From JBATBW01 sp049662565 (GTDB taxonomy: Bacteria; Bacillota_I; Bacilli_A; Erysipelotrichales; Erysipelotrichaceae), in NCBI GenBank assembly GCA_049662565.1, contig JBATBW010000164.1, forward strand, positions 1-7,389: DNA of 7,389 bases, in the 5' to 3' direction. The translations under genes were made by a program, and so were the position numbers. Below, piece after piece: positions 1 to 5,395 of the stretch; the stretch's first letter is position 1; each line of letters starts with the position of its first letter. Under the pieces are notes generated by a model, which had not been told where the DNA came from, searched no databases, and worked only from the letters and a program-made list of their open reading frames with translations.

Positions 1-513
1 CTATTACCCATTGATTCAAAACTACCATTAGAAGATTATCAAAAGATGTTAGAAGCCCCAAATAATAATATCGTTAAAGAATATCAAAAAAAGATTTTCC
101 AAAGCGTTAAGAACAATGCTAAAGATATCTATGATAAATATATTGATCTTCCCCACACTACCGATTTTGCGATAATGTTCATTCCTTTAGAAAGCTTATA
201 TCTGCAAATTATTAGTTTGGACATCCAACAAGAAATATATCAAAAGTATCATGTGATTATCAATGGTCCATCAACTCTTGCCGCTTTATTAAACTCCTTA
301 CAATTAGGCTTTAAAACTATTGTGATCCAAGAAAAAACAACTCAAATATATGAGTTGCTTAATAATATTAAAAAAGAATTTATCACTTATGAAAGCATTT
401 TATCTTCATCACAAAAGAAATTACAAAGTGCAAATGAAGACATTGAAAAACTAGTTACGACAAGAACAAGAAAAATCATTCAACAATTAAATAAAATCGA
501 AGAAACTAAATAA
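1..513 (+). CDS. rmuC: RmuC family DNA recombination protein, C-terminal part (5' end outside window)
   Basis: The frame is open from base 1 and encodes 170 residues before TAA. The Met at base 46 is internal, because the preceding in-frame codons give the family hallmark PIDSKLPLEDY. Further RmuC-domain signatures follow: YIDLPHTTDFAIMFIPLESLY around residues 46-65, then a stretch ending INGPSTLAALLNSLQLG around 88-103. The last 50 or so residues are charged and probably coiled coil (KEFITYESILSSSQKKLQSANEDIEKL). RmuC proteins have a nuclease-like core and limit inversions and rearrangements between short inverted repeats; they are cytoplasmic or membrane-tethered through an N-terminal helix, which would lie outside this window. 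The 3' end overlaps the convergent ribU gene by 8 bp. Family assignment is strong; the exact biochemical activity is not established from the sequence. Confidence 0.9.
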   Translation, partial: LLPIDSKLPLEDYQKMLEAPNNNIVKEYQKKIFQSVKNNAKDIYDKYIDLPHTTDFAIMFIPLESLYLQIISLDIQQEIYQKYHVIINGPSTLAALLNSLQLGFKTIVIQEKTTQIYELLNNIKKEFITYESILSSSQKKLQSANEDIEKLVTTRTRKIIQQLNKIEETK

Positions 514-1147
514 CTCCTCTTAATACTAAAAAGTATAAAATACTAGATACTAAAATAATTAAAGAAAGGATAACCATAAAGGTGTTATCTTTTTTTATTA
601 CTTGACTATTTTCAATTAAATTCATTCTTGTAAGAGCATTTACTACTCGCTTATATAATAATAACGTTAAACTCATATTAATACCCGTCTTAACCAAATT
701 AAATGGCAATATTACAGGAACTAGTATTTTTACTACTTCACTACGTGGCACTCCTAAATAAATCGGTGTTAGGAAATAATTCCATAACATCATCATTGCC
801 GTACTAAACAAAGCCCCTAAAGCTAGTCCAATAATGGCGCTTTTAAGTGTCTTATTATTCTTGTACATAATACTAGCTGGTAAAACAAAAGCTACTGTAC
901 TCAAAATATTCATAATTGCCCCAATTATGCCAGTTTCACTAAATCCTAATTCTAAAGTTGAAACTACCACTGAAGTAATAACGGCACTAAAAGGCCCTAA
1001 AATAAAGCCTGTAATGGCAATAACTATATCTTTTGGATCATATTTTAAAAACATAACAACTGGAACTCGCCCAATTAACATTACCCCAAAAGCTAAGGCA
1101 ATAGACATTGCTACTAATGTCATTTTTTTTGTTCTACTATTCATCAT
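506..1147 (-). CDS. ribU: RibU: riboflavin-specific S component of an ECF transporter
   Basis: This 213-residue hydrophobic protein matches the RibU S-component family: FLKYDPKDI at residues 33-41, GIIGAIMNILST at 73-84, MLWNYFLTPIYLGVPR at 120-135 and LPFNLVKTGIN at 147-157. S components bind the vitamin in a six-helix membrane bundle and dock on the shared EcfT-EcfA-EcfA' module, none of which is encoded here. Helix 1 carries A13-xxx-A17, the small-residue pattern that S components use to contact EcfT. A hydrophobic C-terminal helix (about 190-208) follows a polar linker. Two ATGs are adjacent (1147 and 1144); a GGGG ribosome site at 1157-1154 fits either. No FMN riboswitch fits in the 57-bp gap upstream, so regulation differs from the usual riboswitch-controlled case. 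The stop TAG lies inside the end of rmuC. Substrate is inferred from family signature. Confidence 0.9.
   Translation of the reverse strand: MMNSRTKKMTLVAMSIALAFGVMLIGRVPVVMFLKYDPKDIVIAITGFILGPFSAVITSVVVSTLELGFSETGIIGAIMNILSTVAFVLPASIMYKNNKTLKSAIIGLALGALFSTAMMMLWNYFLTPIYLGVPRSEVVKILVPVILPFNLVKTGINMSLTLLLYKRVVNALTRMNLIENSQVIKKDNTFMVILSLIILVSSILYFLVLRGVI
561..597 (+). terminator. Candidate rmuC terminator embedded in the antisense of ribU
   Basis: About 48 bases after the rmuC stop, GATAAC and GTTATC form a stem that extends outward through A/T and G·U pairs (AAAGAAAG against a T-rich run). The loop is about 9 bases and the 3' arm runs straight into seven or more T. Read on the + strand this looks like an intrinsic terminator for rmuC. 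It lies fully inside ribU coding sequence, where the same bases encode the KKDNTFMVI segment before the last helix. The stem core is only 6 bp, so the call is moderate. Confidence 0.45.
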
Positions 1148-1166
1148 TCTTTACCCCACTTTTTAT

Positions 1167-1195
1167 ATTTTATCCTATATACAAAAAATAAGCAA
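1167..1195 (-). promoter_or_regulatory. Candidate ribU promoter overlapping the upstream terminator
   Basis: On the minus strand TTGCTT (1195-1190) lies 17 bp from TAAAAT (1172-1167), which matches the -10 consensus at 5 of 6 positions; the -35 matches only TTG. The predicted start near 1160 would leave a leader of about 13 bases with the GGGG ribosome site near its 5' end. The -35 hexamer lies in the 3' arm of the lipoprotein terminator, so ribU would restart transcription exactly where the upstream unit ends. Confidence 0.4.
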
Positions 1196-1210
1196 TTTAC
1201 TTGCTTATTT
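1183..1210 (-). terminator. Intrinsic terminator of the lipoprotein gene
   Basis: A perfect 10-bp stem (AAATAAGCAA, loop GTAAA, TTGCTTATTT) continues on the minus strand into a run of T. The lipoprotein stop codon TAA at 1207-1205 lies inside the 5' arm, so the hairpin starts within the final codons. The stem is AT-rich with only two G-C pairs, which may make it leaky toward ribU. Confidence 0.75.
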
Positions 1211-1663
1211 CATGAATTTATCGATTAATTTTTTTGTTTCTTCAACTTGACCATTACAGATATAAATTAAATAACCACCAGCTTCTACAACTTCACTAGA
1301 TTCAAATAATTCTTGTTCATTTGGATAGAATGCTTGTTCTTTTAATCCATATTCTTTTCTCTTATTAATCAATTCTTTAGCATCATTAGTTTTTCCTTCA
1401 TTAGGTTTAATGATAGCAATTTCTTGACCACCGGGAGAGATCATATTTCTAACAACAACAACACTTTCACTTATTGATTTGATATCAAAATAAGATGTTT
1501 TAATATATTCATCATCCATTTCTTTTGACATACCTACTAATCCATCTTCTACAGCTTTTGCTTTAAAACCATCAGCATCAAAACTCTTAGTTCCACCATT
1601 GCCACAAGCTGCCAAAGCCACTAGACTTAACACACATAATACACTTAAAAGTAGTTTTTTCAT
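1205..1663 (-). CDS. DUF4358-type surface lipoprotein
   Basis: The 152-residue protein starts MKKLLLSVLCVLSLVALAAC, a lipoprotein signal peptide with a lipobox (LAA before C20), so the mature protein should be lipid-anchored to the outer face of the membrane. An in-frame ATG at 1714 would add 17 residues, but it has no good ribosome site. The chosen ATG at 1663 has AGGAGG at 1675-1670 and begins a clean signal peptide. After a short GNGG linker the mature part resembles the DUF4358 family as I recall it: a segment around DIKSISESVVVVRN (60-73), EIAIIKP (81-87), a helical stretch with KRKEYG (101-106), and YLIYICNG (131-138) before a final helix. The function of that family is unknown. The gene follows the ABC permease but has its own promoter and terminator, so a link to the exporter is only positional. 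The DUF assignment is from memory of the motif pattern. Confidence 0.8.
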   Translation of the reverse strand: MKKLLLSVLCVLSLVALAACGNGGTKSFDADGFKAKAVEDGLVGMSKEMDDEYIKTSYFDIKSISESVVVVRNMISPGGQEIAIIKPNEGKTNDAKELINKRKEYGLKEQAFYPNEQELFESSEVVEAGGYLIYICNGQVEETKKLIDKFMK

Positions 1664-1683
1664 TTTCTTCCTCCTACAAATAA

Positions 1684-1711
1684 ATAATATCAAATCCTTT
1701 GTTTTTGTCAA
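1684..1711 (-). promoter_or_regulatory. Promoter of the lipoprotein gene
   Basis: TTGACA (1711-1706), a perfect -35, is followed after 16 bp by TATTAT (1689-1684), which matches the -10 consensus at 5 of 6. The predicted start near 1677 gives a leader of about 14 bases that begins almost at the AGGAGG ribosome site. This is the best sigma-A-type promoter in the window and lies just past the permease stop codon. Confidence 0.7.
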
Positions 1712-1713
1712 CA

Positions 1714-2517
1714 TTAAACATCTAAATCTCTCTTATTATATGATATCATTCCCACAACAATCATCATAATTGTAATTAATATATATACAATCATTGCCAC
1801 CAAATTACCGTCCGTAATTTTTAGTGCATTATTGCAACTAAAGACATGAATTGGACTTAAATATTGTAAGAACTGTGCTTTATCCTGTAATAAAATTCCT
1901 AAATATCCAATAAAATAAGTAAACAGAAAACCCATATTACCGATTAAGGCGCAACTGATTTTATTACTTATCCCAAAACTCAACAAACTTAAACTATTAA
2001 AAAAATATGCGGTAAAACTAGAAACTTTAACCATAATAATAAAATCACTTAATACAAAAGTATCATTGCCCACTATTAACCCACAAACTAATGAAATAGT
2101 AATGACAAATATTAAAACTACCGTAGTAGCAACAAAACTAGAAATGACTTTAGATAGATAAATTTGTCTTCTATTAACATTTAAACTATTCAAAAACTCG
2201 ATATTTTTATCTTTTTCTTCTTTATAAGCTATTTTACCTAAATAAACACAACCAAAAATGATAATCGCAATTAAAATAATATTAAATATCATCGAAAAAT
2301 AACCTAAATAATTATTCATATTTTCAAAACTTTCAATACCCATAAATTGTAATAACTCTTTAGGCATTGCTTCCATCTTCGTTGTTGCTAAATCTTGTAT
2401 TGAAGGAAATAAAATCATATACAAAAACATTAACCCACTTAAAGATAATATCCAACTAATAAGATACTTTAAACTAGTTTTAATATTAAAATTTACTAAC
2501 TTAAATATTTTATTCAT
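1714..2517 (-). CDS. ABC-2 type exporter permease subunit
   Basis: Six hydrophobic segments are visible in 267 residues (about 17-37, 71-95, 125-150, 158-180, 187-210 and 238-258), the usual number for an ABC-2 permease. Between segments 2 and 3 lies the cytoplasmic segment KEEKDKNIEFLNSLNVNRRQIYLSK (99-123), which matches the conserved loop (E...G/N.E.L...P/NVxRxQIxxSK) that contacts the ATPase in this family. The start at 2517 was chosen because GAGGTG lies just upstream and it overlaps the ATPase stop by 8 bp; the next in-frame ATGs up to 2556 would lie deeper in the ATPase gene. With the ATPase it should form a two-gene exporter (a homodimer of each subunit). The substrate cannot be read from sequence; relatives export peptides, antibiotics or lipids, or act in stress resistance. 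Confidence 0.85.
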   Translation of the reverse strand: MNKIFKLVNFNIKTSLKYLISWILSLSGLMFLYMILFPSIQDLATTKMEAMPKELLQFMGIESFENMNNYLGYFSMIFNIILIAIIIFGCVYLGKIAYKEEKDKNIEFLNSLNVNRRQIYLSKVISSFVATTVVLIFVITISLVCGLIVGNDTFVLSDFIIMVKVSSFTAYFFNSLSLLSFGISNKISCALIGNMGFLFTYFIGYLGILLQDKAQFLQYLSPIHVFSCNNALKITDGNLVAMIVYILITIMMIVVGMISYNKRDLDV

Positions 2518-3343
2518 AGTCACCTCGTTGATAATAGTTAATAAAATCATCTTCAATACTTTGGTTTTTGATTTCTAGATCAATAATATCCATTTTTAAT
2601 AAATCAGTTAATAGTTTTTGATAATTATTGTCAAATTCCACACGATGTTTGGAATTATCTTTTAAAGTATATGTTATTATTTTTTTATGATTCTTCAAAA
2701 CTTCACTCATCGTCAATTGTTCAACAATTTTGCCATCTTTGATTATTGCGACTACGTCACAATATTTCTCCACTTCACTTAAATTATGACTAGATAAAAA
2801 TACCGTTTTGCCTTTTTGTTTTTCTTTAATAATTAAATCAAAAAACTTTTGTTGCATTAAAGGATCTAAACCATTAGTTGGTTCATCTAATATATATAAC
2901 TCACTATCGCGACATAAAGTTAAAACTATTGATACTTTTTTCTTATTTCCTAAACTTAATTGACTAATTTTTCTTTTAACATCTAATTCAAAATAGTCTG
3001 CTAGCTCTTTAGCTTTTTGATAATTACACTTCATAAAATCACAAGTGAATTTCAATATTTCTTCAACTTTTAGGCTATCATAATAGTTGATTTCCGATGG
3101 TAAGTAGCTTATTTTACTCTTAATAGCTTCACTATCTTTGACACAATCTAGCCCTAATATTTCAATCGTGCCTGCTGTAGGAAATATCATATTTAACATC
3201 GTTCGAATTGTTGTGCTTTTTCCTGCCCCATTTTTACCAACAAAACCAAATATTGTGCCTTTTTCTACTTCAATATTAATATTGTTTATAGCTTGCAAAG
3301 ATCCATATTTCTTACTAAAATTATTTATTTTAATTGCTTTCAT
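2510..3343 (-). CDS. ABC transporter ATP-binding protein (BcrA/YtrB-like)
   Basis: This 277-residue nucleotide-binding subunit has Walker A GKNGAGKST (36-44), signature LSLGNKKKV (129-137), Walker B LYILDEPTNGLD (149-160, catalytic E154) and the switch histidine H186 in LSSHNLSEVE. The Q-loop position reads YLPSE (80-84) with no glutamine, and the signature is LSLGN rather than LSGGQ; both are common in ATPases paired with ABC-2 permeases. A small C-terminal extension (about 222-277), ending in a SIEDDFINYY motif, is also typical. AGGAG at 3354-3350 lies six bases from the ATG. It overlaps the permease gene by 8 bp, so the two are translationally coupled. No GntR-type (YtrA-like) regulator, which often precedes such pairs, is present next to it. 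Power stroke for export of an unknown substrate is the likely role. Confidence 0.93.
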   Translation of the reverse strand: MKAIKINNFSKKYGSLQAINNINIEVEKGTIFGFVGKNGAGKSTTIRTMLNMIFPTAGTIEILGLDCVKDSEAIKSKISYLPSEINYYDSLKVEEILKFTCDFMKCNYQKAKELADYFELDVKRKISQLSLGNKKKVSIVLTLCRDSELYILDEPTNGLDPLMQQKFFDLIIKEKQKGKTVFLSSHNLSEVEKYCDVVAIIKDGKIVEQLTMSEVLKNHKKIITYTLKDNSKHRVEFDNNYQKLLTDLLKMDIIDLEIKNQSIEDDFINYYQRGDYE

Positions 3344-3360
3344 ATCTTTCTCCTAGGCAA

Positions 3361-3369
3361 ATTATAGCA
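3361..3369 (-). promoter_or_regulatory. Extended -10 promoter of the ABC exporter
   Basis: On the minus strand TGC followed by TATAAT (3369-3361) is a perfect extended -10 element. No convincing -35 is present at 16-18 bp, where the thioredoxin terminator lies, which is acceptable for extended -10 promoters. The start is predicted near 3354, the first base of the AGGAG ribosome site, giving an 11-base leader. Confidence 0.55.
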
Positions 3370-3370
3370 T

Positions 3371-3396
3371 AAAAAAAGAGCATAAGCCCTTTTTTT
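3371..3396 (-). terminator. Intrinsic terminator of the thioredoxin unit
   Basis: On the minus strand AAAAAAAGGGC, loop TTAT, GCTCTTTTTTT forms an 11-bp stem. One pair is G·U in the minus-strand RNA but would be A·C in the + strand RNA, so the hairpin is built for minus-strand transcription. The 3' arm supplies a seven-T run. It lies about 19 bases after the thioredoxin stop and ends next to the exporter -10. Confidence 0.85.
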
Positions 3397-3414
3397 AGTA
3401 TGATATTATCTATA

Positions 3415-3714
3415 TTAATCTTTATAGAAATCTTCGATTTGTGGTTTAGCCATATATCCTTCATGACGTTTAACAGCCTTACCATTTTTAAATAAAATTA
3501 ATGTTGGAATACTCATAACTTGGAAAGCTTGAGCTGAATCCGGATTTTCATCAACGTCCATCTTTACAATATTCATTCCTTCATTACCTAATTGATCTAA
3601 CACTGGTGATAACATTTTACAAGGTCCACACCATGTAGCAAAGAAATCAACCAAAACTTTTTCATCTTTATTAATTAATTCATTAAAATCTTTATCATTA
3701 CCATGTACCAACAT
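3415..3714 (-). CDS. trxA: Thioredoxin
   Basis: The 99-residue protein has the thioredoxin core: LVDFFATWCGPCK (21-33) with redox cysteines C29 and C32, the buried aspartate D23, and the cis-proline P70 in MSIPTLILFKNG. It should be a cytoplasmic disulfide reductant, as there is no signal peptide, recycled by thioredoxin reductase (not in the window). It is a few residues shorter than the usual 105-110, mainly through a short C-terminal helix ending QIEDFYKD. GGAGGT at 3726-3721 is six bases before the ATG. It lies 67 bp after the DUF362 gene with no terminator between them, so it may be partly read from there as well as from its own candidate promoter. A strong terminator follows. Confidence 0.95.
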   Translation of the reverse strand: MLVHGNDKDFNELINKDEKVLVDFFATWCGPCKMLSPVLDQLGNEGMNIVKMDVDENPDSAQAFQVMSIPTLILFKNGKAVKRHEGYMAKPQIEDFYKD

Positions 3715-3740
3715 ACTAGTACCTCCTTATTGATAGTTAT

Positions 3741-3769
3741 ATTTAAACACACAAATATTTAGTTGTCAT
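3741..3769 (-). promoter_or_regulatory. Candidate thioredoxin promoter
   Basis: On the minus strand ATGACA (3769-3764, 5 of 6 to the -35 consensus) is followed after 17 bp by TTAAAT (3746-3741, 4 of 6), which is preceded by TGT as an extended -10. The predicted start near 3734 gives a leader of about 20 bases. In such AT-rich sequence chance matches are common, so this is tentative. Confidence 0.35.
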
Positions 3770-3781
3770 TTATAATGCTCA

Positions 3782-4888
3782 CTAAATTTTAATTAATTCG
3801 TATTCTCTACTTCCTAAACCAATTTCTTGGGCATATGCCAAACATTCTTTATAATTAGTGTCTGGATGATTATTAATAAAATGATCATCACTAACTTTTT
3901 CGTTGTGAGCTAAAACACTATCACATAAAGGATTAGCTTTATTACATAAATCTACACAAGCTTGATCTAATGCGACCATATCATAACTTGCTAACATTCC
4001 AATATTAGGTAATATTGGCATATCATTATGGCAATGACAATCACAATTAGGTGAAACATCACAAATTAAACTAATATGGAAATTAGGTTTATCCTTAACT
4101 GTCGCATAAGCATATTCCGCCATCTTTTCATTCAACATTAAATTAGAACAATAGTCATCAGGACTAATCGCATTAAAGTTACAAGTGCCAATACAACGAC
4201 CGCAACCAACACAAATATCTTTATCGATATAAGCTTTTCTCTTATCATTAAAACTAATAGCACTAACACCACAGTTTTTAATACATTGACCACAACTCAT
4301 ACACTTTTCTTCATCAACACTAGTTTTTCCACTACCATGCATTTCCATCTTACCAGCCCGACTTCCACAGCCCATACCGATATTCTTAATAGCACCACCA
4401 AAACCAGTAGCTTCATGCCCTTTGAAGTGAGTTAAAGAAATAAAGATATCGGCATTAGCTATTTCTAAACCAATTTTAGCTTCTTTAACGTGTTTCATAT
4501 TAATTGGTATCAACTTTTCACTAGTTCCCTTAATCCCATCACCAATTACTACACTGCAACCAATAACACTCGGTACAAAACCATTGGCATAAGCACATTC
4601 TAAATGCCCTACACCATTGTTTCTAAAACCAACATACAAAGTATTACAGTCACTAGTATATACTGTGCCACCTTGTTCCTTAATTAAATCGGTAATAACT
4701 TTTACATAATTAGGTCTTAAGTAAGACAAATTACCATATTCCCCAAAATGCATCTTAATTACGGTATAATTATTTTTAAAATTAATATCTTTAATACCCG
4801 CTGTAATACATAATCTTTTTAATTTTTGCAAGAGATTTTCATTATCGTGACAATGGAAATCCGTAAAATACACTTTTGATTTGTTCAT
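3782..4888 (-). CDS. DUF362 domain protein with two 4Fe-4S ferredoxin motifs
   Basis: The 368-residue protein has DUF362 signatures on both sides of a ferredoxin insert: HFGEYGNLSYLRPNYV (47-62), DCNTLYVGFRN (80-90) and HFKGHEATGFGGAIKNIGMG (154-173), then, after the insert, NIGMLASYDMVALDQACVDL (295-314). The insert carries two C-x2-C-x2-C-x3-C sets, C196/C199/C202/C206 and C226/C229/C232/C236, as in bacterial 2[4Fe-4S] ferredoxins. An extra Cys/His cluster, C276 and the CDCHCH run at 282-287, lies just before the last DUF362 block and may bind a further metal. No signal peptide or membrane segment is seen, so it is probably a cytoplasmic electron carrier or redox enzyme of unknown reaction, common in anaerobes. 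GAGGTGG precedes the ATG. It is divergent from the membrane protein/racemase pair across a palindrome, and thioredoxin follows it. Confidence 0.88.
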   Translation of the reverse strand: MNKSKVYFTDFHCHDNENLLQKLKRLCITAGIKDINFKNNYTVIKMHFGEYGNLSYLRPNYVKVITDLIKEQGGTVYTSDCNTLYVGFRNNGVGHLECAYANGFVPSVIGCSVVIGDGIKGTSEKLIPINMKHVKEAKIGLEIANADIFISLTHFKGHEATGFGGAIKNIGMGCGSRAGKMEMHGSGKTSVDEEKCMSCGQCIKNCGVSAISFNDKRKAYIDKDICVGCGRCIGTCNFNAISPDDYCSNLMLNEKMAEYAYATVKDKPNFHISLICDVSPNCDCHCHNDMPILPNIGMLASYDMVALDQACVDLCNKANPLCDSVLAHNEKVSDDHFINNHPDTNYKECLAYAQEIGLGSREYELIKI

Positions 4889-4903
4889 ATATCCACCTCT
4901 ACC

Positions 4904-4949
4904 TTAATATTAACATATGTATATTTATATATAAATATGTTAATATTAA
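4904..4949. promoter_or_regulatory. 46-bp near-perfect palindrome forming a symmetric divergent promoter/operator
   Basis: The left arm TTAATATTAACATAT (4904-4918) and right arm ATATGTTAATATTAA (4935-4949) are perfect inverted repeats of 15 bp. The symmetry continues inward with one mismatch (4919/4934) almost to the centre. Each arm also contains the self-palindrome TTAATATTAA (4904-4913 and 4940-4949). Reading outward, each arm gives TGTTAATAT, an extended -10-like element (TAATAT at 4941-4946 on +, 4912-4907 on -), followed within about 6-10 bases by the ribosome site of the DUF362 gene or of the membrane protein gene. The two divergent genes thus have mirror-image starts. A dimeric repressor binding here would control both; no regulator gene is visible in the window. 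The symmetry is seen; the promoter and operator roles are inferred. Confidence 0.6.
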
Positions 4950-4963
4950 AAAGGAGGTAAACT

Positions 4964-5395
4964 ATGTTTAAAATTTACAATTCTGAAGCAATTGACCAAA
5001 AATCGCGTTTCAACAACGCTATTATTGCTGGATTAGTTGCAACTATTATATCAGTAATAGCTTATGTATTATTCAACAAGCTAATTGGAAGATGGGAATT
5101 TCAAATTGCTTTCTTAGCGATTGGTTATTTTATCGGCACAACAATTATGAAATATGGTAAAGGAGTACAACCTAAATTTGCAATCTTAGCTGCATCATTA
5201 ACCGCACTAGCAATTATCTTAGGCGATTTATTTTCTATTTATGGTCTTGCCCTATTAACACATCCTAGCTTTATATTACCTGGCATGATTTCTATTATTG
5301 GTTCATATGCCTCATTAAATATTAGTTCTTTATTAGGACTATTCTTTCGTATCAGTGGTATCTATCTAGCATATACTAAAGGAAGAATATTCTAA
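4964..5395 (+). CDS. Small integral membrane protein with four predicted helices, unknown function
   Basis: The 143-residue protein has a short polar N-terminus (about 16 residues, MFKIYNSEAIDQKSRF) and hydrophobic segments around 17-37, 45-62, 70-91 and 118-138, with a further less certain hydrophobic stretch at about 102-115. The tail is short and basic (YTKGRIF). I do not recognise a named family; the pattern resembles small membrane proteins found in Bacillota, sometimes fused to zinc ribbons, but no cysteine pair is present here. AAGGAGGT at 4951-4958 is an excellent ribosome site. The stop overlaps the racemase start by one base (TAATG), so the two are translated in sequence. The first gene of a divergent pair controlled from the palindrome, it may place or serve the racemase, but that is inference from coupling alone. 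Confidence 0.8.
   Translation: MFKIYNSEAIDQKSRFNNAIIAGLVATIISVIAYVLFNKLIGRWEFQIAFLAIGYFIGTTIMKYGKGVQPKFAILAASLTALAIILGDLFSIYGLALLTHPSFILPGMISIIGSYASLNISSLLGLFFRISGIYLAYTKGRIF

Noticed and set aside
514..560. Small repeats of ATACTA and AGTAT/ATACT after rmuC
   Set aside because: They are short, AT-only, have no T run and fall in ribU codons for a hydrophobic helix, so chance is the simpler explanation.
834..1250. Open frame of 138 codons on the + strand opposite ribU and the lipoprotein end
   Set aside because: It is antisense to a clearly conserved ribU, has no ribosome site and no recognisable protein pattern; long shadow frames opposite hydrophobic genes are expected.
1664..1714. Start of the lipoprotein at 1714 (17 residues longer)
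   Set aside because: It would bury the lipoprotein signal peptide behind a charged extension and place the promoter inside the gene; the ATG at 1663 has AGGAGG.
3138..3356. Open frame of 72 codons on the + strand opposite the ATPase start
   Set aside because: It is the reverse of the Walker A region of a solid ABC ATPase and has no start signals of its own.
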